Source of the DNA: Diploptera punctata
Lineage: Eukaryota > Arthropoda > Insecta > Blattodea > Blaberidae
Direction of reading: 5' to 3'
Length of the DNA: 64,000 nucleotides
Assembly: GCA_030220185.1 (NCBI GenBank)
Contig: JASPKZ010001241.1
Span: 372,001 to 436,000, forward strand
Part shown: positions 20,480 through 31,594 of the stretch, one piece after another
How the letters are laid out: every line of letters starts with the position of its first letter
How positions within the stretch are numbered: position 1 is the stretch's first letter
Position numbers and translations under genes: made by a program
Notes under the pieces: generated by a model
Database searches by the model: none
What the model saw: only the letters and a program-made list of their open reading frames with translations
What the model was told of the DNA's origin: nothing

Positions 20480-21045
20480 AAAATATACTTGCAACCAAAA
20501 TGTATCGGCCACTTCACGTCCAGAGTAGAATTGCGGCATTAATAAACCTTAAATATTAAAAATCGTTGTTAAATTAAATAACATAAAAAAATATCACATA
20601 TCTGATTTGAAAAAAATACATGAAACGCCACTGAATGCAAGCACTTACGTAAATAAAGTTTGGAGCGAGACAGAAAAAAAATAGACATACTTATCAAAGA
20701 TTTAAGAAGTCTGTGATCCATCAAGTGAGATTTGAGGAAGAGAAAATGTGACACGTTTTTGTTTTAACCTACGGTAGACAGTAAGCAAATACGAGTATAC
20801 CTTAAAAGCTCAAGTAAAATGGTGAATTATTTTACGTGTCATACGAAATTCACAAAGGTTATTCCATAAAAAATTACTATATACTTTATATTTAAGGATA
20901 TAAAGTTAATTGAGTATTAGATTTACTTTTCTTCTAAATTCAATACCATCTAAAATTTCATACTACATGCACGTAATACAAATTACGGACCCATGTTGAT
21001 TCTACTCCTTAAATTATGAAGTATCAATAATTTTACCTGCATTAA
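20480..21045. other. Unassigned AT-rich DNA
   Basis: No gene or element recognised. Confidence 0.5.
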
Positions 21046-21055
21046 AATAATAATC

Positions 21056-21090
<35 letters not shown>

Positions 21091-21091
21091 G
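21046..21091. repeat. AAT microsatellite
   Basis: (AAT)n tract just upstream of a SINE-3 head. Confidence 0.95.
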
Positions 21092-21094
21092 GTT

Positions 21095-21195
21095 GCACAA
21101 ATATTAATCATAGTTAGCTAAGGAAATACACCCACAAACCGATAGGTCGCCGATTCAACTCCTGATTGGTTTAGAATTTTAAAGTGCGTAAACGT
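21095..21195 (+). mobile_element. SINE-3 5' fragment
   Basis: ATCATAGTTAGCTAAGGAAA, ACAAACCGATAGGTC and GATTCAACTCCTGATTGG match the tRNA-like head of the copy at 14086. The following TAGAATTTTAAAGTGCGTAA matches its next block. The body beyond is absent. Confidence 0.6.
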
Positions 21196-21214
21196 ATTCA
21201 TAATTCTTGCGCAC

Positions 21215-21560
21215 CTTTTATTTGTGGTATTCGCAAATTTGACCATATAACACCATCCCTGGAACAATTATCGTGGCTTCGGCTAAGTGATCGTTGGACT
21301 GTCCCTTCTCTATAAAATACTTCACATATCCTCGCCTAATTAATCTCGCTGCTTCATCGGACTATCCGACACACATAACCTTGACACTCGATCCCATCAG
21401 CACATTGTCCTTTATATCCCTCCTCATCACACTGTGTATTATTATCTTTTAGAGTTTCACTTGCCAAAACATTGAATTCCCTTCCGCCCTAGGCCAGAGG
21501 CTGTCAAACTATAACATCGTTCAATAACAAACTAAAGAATTATTTAATAATGAACCATAT
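21215..21560 (+). mobile_element. LINE RT C-terminal fragment (same group as 7012-7656), decayed
   Basis: The plus strand shows HITPSLEQLSWLRLSDRWT near 21249, SLAKTLNSLPP near 21460-21495, and ARGCQTITSFNNKLKNYL to about 21548. These correspond to the ItP...LgWLpi..R, rlWNsLP and ir...FK..L blocks that close the reverse transcriptase of CR1/Jockey-like LINEs. Several stops and a missing WN show advanced decay. The 3'-UTR signature of this family occurs at 23250-23385, but too far away to be certain that it is one copy. Confidence 0.65.
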
Positions 21561-21564
21561 ACCA

Positions 21565-22785
21565 AGAATTAATAGGCTCATATAATATACATAGACCTAA
21601 AAGTAAAATGTACTGAAAATGTAATCAAATATGCCATAAGATAAACATGTCTTATAACATATTATTAGAATGAGACAATTACAAGGATTAAGGAAATCAT
21701 ATTAATTTTTTAATTCAATCAATTAATTAATAATCAAAATATATTATCTTATTAATGTTGTTATAAAATACATATGTGGCAAAATCAGTAATACTGGCCC
21801 AGGGAAATTCCAATACATGACTAGAACAAAGTAGTATTGTTAAAATGCTACTTGACTACACAAATATTAAGAAAATATATATGGACACTAAGGTTTGTTA
21901 AAATAATAAAAGTATTTCGGTTTATATATACAGGTAAGAATAAATATTCATTCCCCCTTAAGAAAAGATAACATAGTCTCTTGATATGACAGTATAAAAA
22001 TTTGAAACAAACTGAAAACATAATTACCTATTGACAATATCAAAAAGCAATTATAACCCAGTTCCCAGAAAACGTTAATTAACGCCTCTGACCAGTAATA
22101 CCAAGAAATGAGGATGGCACATGTGAAAGAATCGCAGTGTAGATTATCAAATTATTCATAGCTGTGTTGAACAAACTTACATTTCAAGAATTCCCAGGGC
22201 GTAAACGCCCCTCTAAGGGAACACATAACTAACGAATGAGATTTACTGTAACATATGTGTATTCATATTGTACTGAGTGGAGTAGATGAACTAGGAGGAT
22301 CCATCGCCTTTTTAAGCGAAATCGCTTATCAAAATTATCTCACTCTCTAATTAGCAATATAACATACGCAGCTCTCCAGACTGCAATCTCCGATAAAGCC
22401 TAATTCAGAATCTTCCGCGATGCCGTGAAACGTAAGATAAACTATATTAACTTAGAAGAAATTTAGCTTTCTAAAATTGTAACTTTGATATAAAACTCAC
22501 GTGGACTTAATAAATTAATCAACTCCACTCCTGAACATCATTTGTAACAACGATTGTGTTTTGCGTTAATAAATTATAAAACTCAATTAAAATTGAAGTG
22601 ATAAGTTTAAATTATTTGTAATTATAACATTAATATTACACCCTAAGATCTCACCGTGAGCGAACGACCCAACTAACATATACAACTCAGTGATGGTATT
22701 CTCACAATTAATAAATCAAATTATTTATGAAAATAATGATCCTTGGGACTGCGAACAATGTATAAGATGCATCTTGAAGTGGGTT
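21565..22785. other. Unassigned AT-rich DNA
   Basis: I see no gene, tRNA-like segment or transposon terminus in this 1.2 kb. Frames are short and compositionally AT-driven. Confidence 0.5.
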
Positions 22786-22789
22786 CCTA

Positions 22790-23015
22790 GCCTATTTTAA
22801 AATATTGGAAAGGTCATATAGAAAGAATGGAAGGCAATCGACTTGCAAAAAGAGTTCAAGAAGATAGACCAATGGACGGGAGAAGAACAAGAGGAAGACC
22901 AGCCAAGAGATGATTGCACATCTAATACATCTTCCTCCGAGGAGTGATTTTGGAAATAAACGGATGAAAATCCTACAAATTATGATTAAGAAGAAGATGA
23001 TGAAAACATTAACAA
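22790..23015 (+). mobile_element. RTE-type LINE C-terminal fragment
   Basis: The plus strand encodes YWKGHIERMEGNRLAKRVQE and DGRRTRGRPAKR followed by a stop. This is the WxxHIxRM...RGRPxKRW block of RTE-type LINEs, ending in an AAGAAGAAGATGATG tail. The stop replaces the conserved Trp. Confidence 0.7.
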
Positions 23016-23249
23016 ATATTTTCATTTGTTTGCTTTAAATATTATATAATCGTAAAATTAGTTTTCTATACGGTATATCATTGTTTTCCTTTGATTTTTA
23101 TGTATATTAGGCAGGGACAGTCAACCAAACAATTTATCTTGCTTGTGTACATTTTATTATTAGTTTCAGTCTTAATTTTAACTATCATTAACATGGTTGT
23201 ATTATAGATCTAATATAATAGATATTATCTTAATGAACAAATCTTCATT

Positions 23250-23385
23250 TAGTATTTAATATTATAGTTAATTGTCATTGTTATATTCTAATAATGTAAT
23301 ATGTGTTTGTCCCGATAAGTGGAAGAGAAGGCCACATGGCTTTAACTCCACCAGGATAAATAAATAAATAAACCTTCTAGCAGTG
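23250..23385 (+). mobile_element. LINE 3'-UTR fragment with AAAT tail
   Basis: CCGATAAGTGGAAGAGAAGG, CACATGGCTTTAACTCCACC and AGGATAAATAAATAAATAAA match the 3' terminus of the LINE at 7012-7656 and that at 16730-16885. Confidence 0.65.
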
Positions 23386-23387
23386 AC

Positions 23388-23565
23388 ACAGCCCTAGGGT
23401 TGACTCAGCATCTAATGCAAATTAATACCAGATTAATATTCTGGGGTTAAAAGCGACCTCACGCAGAACTGACAATCGAAGTAACATCACGTGCCGATTG
23501 TATAAAAGGTGGCAGCCTTTAACTTCAACAATCCTGAGGTCTTTTAAAGTCTGTAGGGGATCCCT
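23388..23565 (+). mobile_element. SINE-3 fragment (body)
   Basis: GTTGACTCAGCATCTAATGC, AACATCACGTGCCGATTGTA, AAAGGTGGCAGCCTTTAACT and GATCCCTTTACTACTT follow the order of the SINE-3 body. The tRNA-like head is missing. Confidence 0.6.
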
Positions 23566-23594
23566 TTACTACTTAATTTCTCCTCATTTAATGT

Positions 23595-23835
23595 AACTCT
23601 AACTCACTAGCACTATGGAATCCGTACGTTCATGGCCGCGCAGACATAAGCTCTCCATACACCCCGATCCTGAGCTAATTTTCTCCAATCATTCCCTGTA
23701 TAAACTACTTCTCTCAAATCATAGTTGATGTTATTCTCCCACCTCATTATTTGTCTACCAACTCTAGTTTCCTACAAGAAGCTTCCGTGCACGTCTTTCA
23801 TTCCCCATTCGTGCCACTTGATCTGCCCATCGCAG
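23595..23835 (-). mobile_element. RTE-type LINE (GTAA-tail family) C-terminus, antisense, copy d
   Basis: The plus strand shows CTAACTCACTAGCACTATGG, GTTCATGGCCGCGCAGACAT and TTCTCCCACCTCATTATTTG, with AAGCTTCCGTGCACGTCTTT. These are complements of the family's conserved end, RMRWENN and LLVGKP/AWKLL blocks. It is truncated and stop-containing. Confidence 0.75.
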
Positions 23836-23839
23836 TCAT

Positions 23840-24910
23840 AATTAAAAATCATAGAAAAGGTGAATGATACAGTATCGGAGGCAGTCCCTATCAAATAAAC
23901 ATGAAAAAATCCAAGGAAAATATTCAGAAAAGTAATCCCCGAATACAATATTGACAACCATACTCGTATGCAAAATCATATTGTAAATTATTGATCAATC
24001 TTAATCCTATGTAATGAAAAATCTATTCACATTTTAAATGATCAGTAGTCAAGAATATAGGAGAGACTATACTTAATAATAACTCGGATTTCCTACTCCA
24101 ATTCGTTATTTAATTTGTTCGTGATTAACTTCGCTAATATTGAATAAGATATACTAGTTCACTAGCAATAAAATAAAACACTAAAAACTAGTGAACCCTC
24201 GACCAGTGTCCGGCAGGGGGTGAAGTTGAGAGGAAATGAAGGGTACAGAGGAGGAACGAAGTAAGTCACTTTTCTGTCGGATGGAGTTTGGGGTGTCATT
24301 AGATTCTCCATGGAAAACACTATTATTTAGAAGATGGAAGCAGTAAAATATACAGTATAGTCATGGATATATTTGCCTCCGAAGTTTCGTATATACATAA
24401 TGGAGTATGGATGTTGTACACCTAGAAGTATGTTTTCCAGGTTCAAGGAAAAAGTAACTTGCCTGGTTCTATCCCTGTTACCCTTCAAACGAAGATCTGT
24501 ATTGTAATTATGAGGATGTCAACTGACAAGATCAGTCGCACCATCGCAGAGAAATATGAAACGAAATGAGACGAATTTATAATATTAGTATGGAAAATTA
24601 TGCAATGTACATTTTGATGGCGTAAAAACAGGAGAAACTTCCAGAAAAGTTTGTCCTGACTGATTTGTATACCACGAACTCTACAGGAAGTAACTGAGAC
24701 GCGAACTCTGTACCAAGAGGTGGAGAACTAGTGTGTAACAACTTGAGCCACGGAGCCCGCCTCTCGCTAATCTACACCCTAAATATTCAACATCTCGAAT
24801 TTTACCTTAAGAATAATTACATACAATGAACTGAGATGTGCTTTACAATAATACCGATGCCAGAACAACCTTGTGGCATTGAATATTAAACAAATGACAG
24901 CGTTACTTAT
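23840..24910. other. Unassigned segment
   Basis: No gene is recognised. A short inverted pair, ACTAGTTCACTAG near 24153 and AAACTAGTGAA near 24187, is the only local structure that I note. Confidence 0.45.
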
Positions 24911-24914
24911 TACA

Positions 24915-25014
24915 ATTAATATAAAATTAATAGAATATTCACCTGAAAGGTCCGTCTCCTCAACTGTTGAGGAGACGGACCTTTCAGGTGAATATTCTAT
25001 AATTTTATATTAAT
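24915..25014. repeat. 100-bp near-perfect palindrome
   Basis: Arms 24915-24964 and 24966-25014 are inverted copies around a single T at 24965, differing only by one extra A in the left arm. The core reads CCGTCTCCTCAAC T GTTGAGGAGACGG. Transcription through it would give a hairpin of about 49 bp with almost no loop. It lies just 5' of the long LINE starting near 25120. Confidence 0.9.
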
Positions 25015-25119
25015 TTTGAATAAACCTCAACGGAACACATCATGAATCTTATAAAAGTTGCTTTACTTACAATTGTTGCACATATAATATTAGATGTTAA
25101 AACAAAATATTAATCTGCT

Positions 25120-28086
25120 ATTGGTACATAGAGATTAGAAACAAAATTAATGAAGTAGCAGGAGAATTATTCCAGAACAATATAGATATTGCAGCAGTGG
25201 ACGGAAACAAAAAAGAAAGGATCGGAAATTCATATTTAGGAAACTACAATACATTTTGGGTCAGGTGTAAATAATCAAAAAGAGCTAAAGCAGGTAGTAT
25301 CAATGTTTTTGTAAAAAAGAAATACAGTAAAAACATAACAGAATATGAACATATTAATGAAAGATGCCTAAAGATTAAAATGAAGCTTATGGGAAGAACA
25401 ATGGTGTTCTTAGCAGTCTACGCACCAACAGATGATGCTGCACAGAGTCAGAAAGAAAAGTACTATTCAGTATTAGTGGAACAAATAGAGAAAATACGAA
25501 GTAATGAAGAATTAATACTAATGGGGAGATTTAAATGGGAAAAGTGGGTAGAAGAAACAAATGATGAAGTCAGTAGGAAAATATGGGGAACAAGAAGTCA
25601 ACGATAGAGGAAATAGAATCATAGGAATGTGCAAACAACATAAATTAAAGATAGTAAACACATTTTTCGACCATAAGGATATTCATAAAATTTACTTGGG
25701 AACGACCTAGTCTCAATCAGAAATCAATAATAGACTACATAATTGTAAAGCAAAATACTTCCTTATTTATTAAGGACTCAAGGGTTAAAAGAGGAGCAAA
25801 TTGTGGTTCTGACCACTATCTACTCACAGCACAGATCATTCCCAAATTCCCTACAGGGAAAAAAGTGCATGATGAAGCAAGGGATCAAACAATGCAACCG
25901 AAGCAGGAAGAAAAATTTAAACTGTATTATTTAATCAGGATAGTATCAAAAAACTTATATAAAGAAAGACTGAGGATTAAAATTGAGAATTTGGATTACA
26001 AGGAAGACATAGAAGAAGAATATAATCAATTAAAGGAAAATAATACATTCGGCAGCAAAAAGAGCATTAGGCACAATAAATAAAAACAAAATACCACAAG
26101 ATTGGTGGGCGTTGTAATATTGAAGATACGAAGAAAACAGATGAAATAAACAAGATTGGTGGAATTATTAAATTGGAAGAATTAACCAAAAAGAAGAAAA
26201 AATGCTACTTAGAATGGTTGGCAAATAAAACAACATCGAAATTGATATGAATCACAAGAGAACAAACGCCAAAGTTAAAATGGAAAGTGATAGAAGAAAA
26301 AAAACAAATTATGGAAAAGCAAATGCCAAGAAATAGAAAAGTTATATAGGAGGATCACAATCATCAGAAGTATGGAGATTTCTTAAAAACACTGAAAACC
26401 AACCAAGGACCCAGCAAGATAAATTTGTTAGCAAAATCAGACGCAGAAAAACATTACAAAGCTTTACTGTCAGAAACTAGAAATGAGTTTATGGAAACAA
26501 CAGAAAATTCCATCCATAGAAATGAACGCCCTGGAATTTGATACAATAGTCTATAGAATTAGAAATTCAAACCCTAAAGAATAAAAAGGCACCAGGGCCG
26601 GGAAACATACCAAATGAGTTAATTAAATATGGCCCAAAAAAATTTAATAGGTAGATTGAGGGACTTGTATAATAAGTGTCATTGCAATACAAGAAGATCC
26701 TGATGAATGGAAAATAAGCTACATAGTACCAATATACAAGAAGGGCGATAGAAGAGAACGCAAAAAACTACAGAGGACTAAGTATAAATAACACATTATA
26801 TAGAATATTTACGAAGTTATTAAAAACAAAGTTACAAAAAGATGTTAAAGACAAATTAGGAGAAGATCAAAATGGATTCAGACCAGGAAGGTCATGTGTT
26901 GACAATATATTTGCAATACAACAGTTAATTGAAAAACGGACTGCCAGTTGGAGAAGAGAAACCATTTGACAATGATAGATTTAGAGAAAGCTTATGACTC
27001 AATTCCGAGGAACAAATTATGGGAAGTATTGGAGAAATACAATATTGACAGAAACCTAATAGAAATTATTAAAACAATCTATAAAGATAATCCGCTTATG
27101 TTAAAATGGAAATATAATGTCTAATCCTATAAACACCTCAAAGGGATTGAAACAAGGTGCAGTCTATCACCAATTTTATTTAATATTTATGTAGAATTAT
27201 ATTAACGAAATGGAAACAAAGCTGCAAAGGTATGGGGATCCCAATAGGCAATAGATTTTTGATGACATTACAATTTGCCGATGATCAACTGGGTTTTAGC
27301 GCAAGACAATTTTGATATGGAATTCATGTAAAAAGGTTGAAAAACACATATGAATCATGGGGTCTCACAGTAAATTTACAAAAAAACAGAAATTCTGGCA
27401 ATAAAATAGCAATGAAAGAGAAAATTTAGTATTGGAGATGCAATATGACACCAGATAAAGCCAAGTGAAAACAAACTAAATATTGGGACCATGTGATAGG
27501 GATAACATCGAACGGATAGGGCAAACGAGGAGAAAGAACACAAACATAGAATTGAATTGAGTAGCAAAATCGTATGTCATCATTTAAAATTCCATATGGT
27601 GGGATAAGCATATTTGGAAAGACACAAAAAATATATTGGTAAAAAAATTGGTGGAATCTGTTGCAATGTACGGAAGTGAGGTATGGACAATCAATAAGTG
27701 CTACAAGAATAGACTAACAGCTCTAGAAATGGATTATTACAAGAAGTGCCAGAAAGTCTAAATTAGAACGTGTCACAAATAAGGAAATTACAAACAAAAT
27801 GGAAGGCAGAAGAAAGCAAGCAATAGAAAGAATTGAGGAAAAGGAATTAAAGTGGTTGGACATTTTTAAGAATGGAAGATGAGCGATGGCCGAAGCAACT
27901 ATATGAATGGACATCCTAACAGAAAGAAGAAAAGAGGAAGACCAAGGTTAACATGGAAGGAAAACATGAAGACAGTAATGCAAGCTAGAGGGCTAAGCAT
28001 CGAAGATGCCCAAGACCGTAGGCTTTGGAGGTTTGGCACGGGAAGACGGCAGCAGCTGTAAAAACCCGAAGATAGATAGATAGATC
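25120..28086 (+). mobile_element. RTE-type LINE, near full-length ORF but multiply broken (GATA-tail family)
   Basis: This is the most complete LINE in the window. The EEP endonuclease comes first: VFLAVYAPTDDAAQSQKEKY near 25406, a GRF in place of the usual GDFN at about 25522, IIDYIIVKQNT near 25730, and the catalytic SDHYLL near 25815. RT follows: KAPGPGNIPNELIKYG near 26590, GEDQNGFRPGRSCVDNIF near 26860, MIDLEKAYDSIPRNKLW near 26972, a CSLSPILFNIYV-like block near 27160, and FADD at 27273-27284. The C-terminus has ALEMDYY, LKWLDIFKNGR, KKKRGRPRLTWKENMKTV and EDAQDRRLWRFGTGRRQQL. The tail is GATAGATAGATAGAT. Frameshifts and stops occur throughout, so it is not active. A related antisense copy is at 41757-42748. 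Confidence 0.85.
28070..28086. repeat. GATA tail of LINE
   Basis: AGATAGATAGATAGAT closes the LINE and abuts the truncated transposase gene on the minus strand. Confidence 0.85.
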
Positions 28087-29072
28087 GTGTATGGCCTCCA
28101 CGACATTCGATGACACTTTGGCACCTTCGTGGCATGCTCTCAATAAGATTCTGGATTTCCTCTTGCGGGATATTCTCCCATTCCTCCTTCAGAGCATCTT
28201 CAATTTGCTGCAGAGTTTGTGGAGCTTGATGTCGGTTCCTGACCTTCCTGTCTAGAAGATCCCACAAGTGTTCAATAGGGTTGAGGTCTGGGCTGACCAC
28301 TGGCCACTCCGTTACCTCAATTTCATTCCTCCTCAGGAAATCCCTGGCGACAGCCGCAGAATATGCCCTGGCAATATCCTGCATAAACAGAAATCCAGGG
28401 GCTACTCCAATGGCAGCAGGTACTACATGCTCTTCCAGAACGTGTTCGATATACCAGACAGCATTCAGTCGCTGGGGAACAAGTACAAGGTCCGTACGAT
28501 TGTTGTACATAACTCCGGCCCACACCATTATGGAACCTCCTCCGAATCTATCAATTTCCTGTACAGCCTCTGCAGAAAATATTTCTCCTGGCCGTCCCCA
28601 CACCCTCAATCGACCATCACAACGTGTAAGACGATACCTAGATTCGTCCGAGAAGAGCACAGACACCCACTGGTTCAGGTTCCAATCACCATACGTAGGC
28701 CTACGTCTTGCTGCCTTATGCCCATTTGTTAAGCGTGGTTTTTAACGGGCCTTTTTGGACGAATATTCTCTTTCCTTAATCTGTTCCTTATGGTTTGGTC
28801 TGAAACCCGGATTCCGGAAGCCATATGAAGGTCATTCTGCAGGTCTTTTGGAGTTTTTGTACGCTGTCGAAGAGCAGAAAGAACCATGCATGCATCTGTC
28901 ATCCTGGGGGCTTGTTTTAAATTTACGGCCCTGGCCACGTCTTCTACAATACTGGCCTGTCTCTGTGTGCCTGTTGCGTAACCCCAAGCTCTTTAGCGAC
29001 TTGTCGCAGAGATTGACCTTGTCGTAAAAGATGTAGAGCATGATACACTTCAAACTCATTTAAATGCCTCAT
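28082..29072 (-). pseudogene. Tc1-like transposase, DD34E, frameshifted
   Basis: An N-terminal HTH begins with ATG at 29072-29070: MRHLNEFEVYHALHLLRQGQ, SLRQVAKELGV. Stops and frame changes near 28950 follow. A second frame then carries VSDQTIRNRLRKENIRPKRP (second HTH), and a third carries the catalytic domain from about 28700. The catalytic part reads VLFSDESRYRL (first Asp), GGGSIMVWAGVM, FLFMQDIARAY (second Asp, but the usual DNARPH is altered to DIARAY), and WPVVSPDLNPIEHLW (Glu). The second Asp and Glu have 34 residues between them, the DD34E spacing of Tc1-like enzymes. It ends ESMPRRCQSVIECRGGHTR. At least two frameshifts make it a pseudogene. Confidence 0.9.
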
Positions 29073-29357
29073 TTTGTCAGAGACTTCAATAAACAAGGCA
29101 ATAATCAACATTCGTCACTATAGCAACATCAGGAAGCTTACCGATTAGAAGTGGCCAGTGCCTTCCAAAATAAAAGATTTCTCTATATTTGTTATTTGAG
29201 GTAATTTCTCTGTATTTAGGCCATGGATCTTTAAAATTTGTATCCAATGATAAAATTAATAATTCAATTTACATATTGTCCAACTTTCAGCATTACAGCT
29301 TTAAAAAACAATTACTTATTCAATTTATTACAAGTGTTCCTCTAATTGTTTTGAGCA

Positions 29358-29360
<3 letters not shown>
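28082..29360 (-). mobile_element. Tc1-like (DD34E) transposon, truncated at its 3' end
   Basis: The element runs on the minus strand from its terminus at about 29360 (CACTGCTCAAAACAATTAGA in reverse complement, a typical Tc1-like TIR start) to a break at 28082. The terminus borders a TA repeat, as expected for TA insertion. The second TIR and 3' UTR are missing: the reading frame ends at the GGHTR motif and runs straight into the GATA tail of the LINE at 25120-28086. The 5' non-coding segment (29073-29360) precedes the transposase start codon. Confidence 0.85.

Positions 29361-29395
<35 letters not shown>
29361..29395. repeat. AT microsatellite
   Basis: (TA)n at the outer edge of the Tc1-like terminus. 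Confidence 0.9.
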
Positions 29396-29398
<3 letters not shown>

Positions 29399-29446
29399 AC
29401 TTAATAGTCCCTAATTTACACTCGCAGCCGTCCTCACATTTGCATA

Positions 29447-30514
29447 TCTTAATATATAAAAATTACGTGTCACGTTGTTTGTCCGCGATGGAATCCTAAA
29501 CTACCGCCAATTTTAATAAATGTTTGCACACTGTGTGCTGTTTGATCCAACTTGAGACCTACGGTTGTTTATAACTAAATTTATAGTCACATTATTTTTA
29601 TTTCAAATTATTTTTTATTATTTAACAAAGAGTTGTAAATATATGTGAGTTCCATACGATTCTAACAGATGACGGTGTAACGTAATTGGTTTATCATTTA
29701 ACCAGGTGGCTTTGCTTTTTGTTGCGACCGTGAATTTCATTTGAATTACAAATATTGATTATTTCATAATTTAAGTGCAGTGTTTATTTTATTTTCAATA
29801 TATTGATAATATTAATTTCATGTGTAAGTATTAGTTTTAAGTAATCTGGCTGAAAGACAGCAACTTAATTTAAATTTAACTGGACCGAGAAGGAACATTG
29901 AACAATATGGCGAATCAGTTCCAGAGACCATGAATGATAAGATATCAAGTGAATTTCCGCAAATTGGAATAGGCCTATGTGACATAAATCTTACATTTAA
30001 GAAGAATGTCAATTTAAAAAACATATGAAGGTCCTAAGGAACGGAATAACAGGACTGTAAATAAGTCTGTTAGTTATAATAATATGCCTAATATTACAGA
30101 AACAATCTTCATGCCTCAATTAAATGAAAAACAAGATGACTATAATATATCACAAGATGATATTACTATACAGAGACTTCTTGATGATAATGATGAGAAT
30201 CCAAACTGCCAACAAGTTCGTTGAAAAAAACGTAAGTATAATGAAATCAGCAAGCCTCTTCAAAATATTCCATCAATAAATATATATAATCCTTATGATA
30301 CACTTATGGACGATACTGAGAATGCAGACAACATAAATTCATCTCAATCAACAAAACCACTTCCACATAAACCACCACCCATATTTATACCGGGTGTAGT
30401 TAACGTACCAAAACTAAAAAAATGTGTAAAACAAAAACTTTCTGATTTAGGTTTCTCACTTGGTTTACTACAACATAATTTAACGTATACCTTAGCCACA
30501 ACAACGCGTGGCCG

Positions 30515-30558
<44 letters not shown>

Positions 30559-30714
30559 AAAGTCGGATTACACTATTTATAACTCAAGAACGGCTGGACC
30601 GATTTTTGTGTTCTTTGATTTGTTGGATTTGTTTCCGCCCCGAATAGCAGAAAACTATTAAAGCATCGGAAAAATTAACGTAAAAATATTTAAAGGCGAT
30701 ACGACGTTCGCTAG
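29447..30714 (+). mobile_element. Helitron-like element, non-autonomous, carrying LINE ORF1-like sequence
   Basis: The left end starts TCTTAATATATAAAAATTAC and continues GTTGTTTGTCCGCGATGGAA and CCTAAACTACCGCC, closely resembling insect Helitron 5' ends. The right part has AACTCAAGAACGGCTGGACC, also typical, and ends GTTCGCTAG. The flanking bases are A (29446) and T (30715), the expected A|T insertion site of Helitrons. A weak hairpin (GCGA...TCGC) overlaps the end. No Rep/helicase sequence is present. The interior contains the ORF1-like segment listed separately and an (AT)n run at 30517-30555. Confidence 0.55.
29820..30515 (+). pseudogene. LINE ORF1 (gag-like) N-terminal fragment inside the Helitron-like element
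   Basis: The clearest frame starts at 30306 and includes NINSSQSTKPLPHKPPPIFI and PGVVNVPKLKKCVKQKLSDL. The KPPPIFI.GV.N motif with a basic/hydrophobic follow-up is the start of the conserved region in ORF1 (gag-like) proteins of I/Jockey-type LINEs and related arthropod retroelements. Upstream, 29820-30300 is compositionally coding-like (for example NITETIFMPQLNEKQDDYNI around 30094-30153) but interrupted by stops at about 30025 and 30222. It ends abruptly at the AT repeat. The remainder of ORF1 and all of ORF2 are missing. Confidence 0.5.
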
Positions 30715-30727
30715 TATGTCAAAACAA

Positions 30728-30797
30728 TGTGGGATTCTTAACCTCCTACTACCCCAAAGGCCTCCTGAGGTCTGTAGTGGGATTACTTTACTTTAGG
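30728..30797 (+). mobile_element. SINE-3 3'-end fragment
   Basis: AACCTCCTACTACCCCAAAG, GCCTCCTGAGGTCTGTAGTG and GGATTACTTTACTTTA match the 3' end of SINE-3, including the complement of the end at 63281-63345. Confidence 0.75.
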
Positions 30798-30799
30798 GA

Positions 30800-31430
30800 A
30801 GAACAATCTAGAATCCTGTCTCGACCTCTCCCAAATAGAATCTTCGAGAGGTCGATACATACAGAAAACGTATCATAGACGCACCAGAATGTTCTCAGCG
30901 GGCTCCACCAACTCATGAGTCACTTGATCACGAATTCCCTTCTATGGGAATGGTGGGCACCCCACTAGATCTAAGTTATCACGTGTCTTTAACTCCTGTG
31001 GGTGCTGACAAAACGATTGGTCTTAAGAAAAGAGTAATATGAAATAAATTAATGAGACACGAAGCGAAATGGAAAGAATGGAGAGTGTTGTTCGTATGGC
31101 ATTCGGGAAACGGGGGAACCCCGTGAAACCCAAAATATATTTGTATACGCTTCAACCATTACCTCTGTGGAACCGCCAGAATTCGAACTGAGTTAACAGT
31201 CAGTGCTGTCGTGCGCTTATCCAGACGGCGAGAACGTTATCCCTATTCACGAAATTTCCCTAAACATACCTTATGTACAGAGGTGAAATAAATTGAAACT
31301 ATTTGTGTACAGCCATTTGCATGTACTTACAGTATGATTTGTATTGTTCACCCGTAAATTAAGTATACAGTAGGCCGTGTATTTTTAGATATTCACCGAT
31401 TTCTGTACATTTTTTTACTAATTGAGTGTG
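30800..31430. other. Unassigned segment with a possible tRNA-like antisense remnant
   Basis: Between about 31170 and 31262 the minus strand reads GGGATAACGTTCTCGCCGTC, TGGATAAGCGCACGACAGC and AGTTCGAATTCTGG, which has the spacing of tRNA A and B boxes. It could be the head of a further SINE family, but no second copy is visible here. The rest of the interval is unassigned. Confidence 0.35.
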
Positions 31431-31433
31431 TAT

Positions 31434-31509
31434 ACGTGTGCGTGTGTGTATTTATGTGTGTGTGTGTGTGTATGAGAGGGAGGGAGAGAGAGGGAGAGGG
31501 AGGGAGAGG

Positions 31510-31576
<67 letters not shown>

Positions 31577-31590
31577 AGAAGGAGAGAGAT
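31434..31590. repeat. Compound TG/GA microsatellite
   Basis: (TG)n at 31434-31472, then impure GGGA/GAGA and a long (GA)n to about 31590. Apparent Arg/Glu-, Leu/Ser- or Ser-Leu-rich frames here are repeat artefacts. Confidence 0.95.
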
Positions 31591-31594
31591 CGTA

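Noticed and set aside
28268..28745. Two overlapping 154-codon plus-strand frames
   Set aside because: They are opposite-strand shadows of the Tc1-like transposase on the minus strand.
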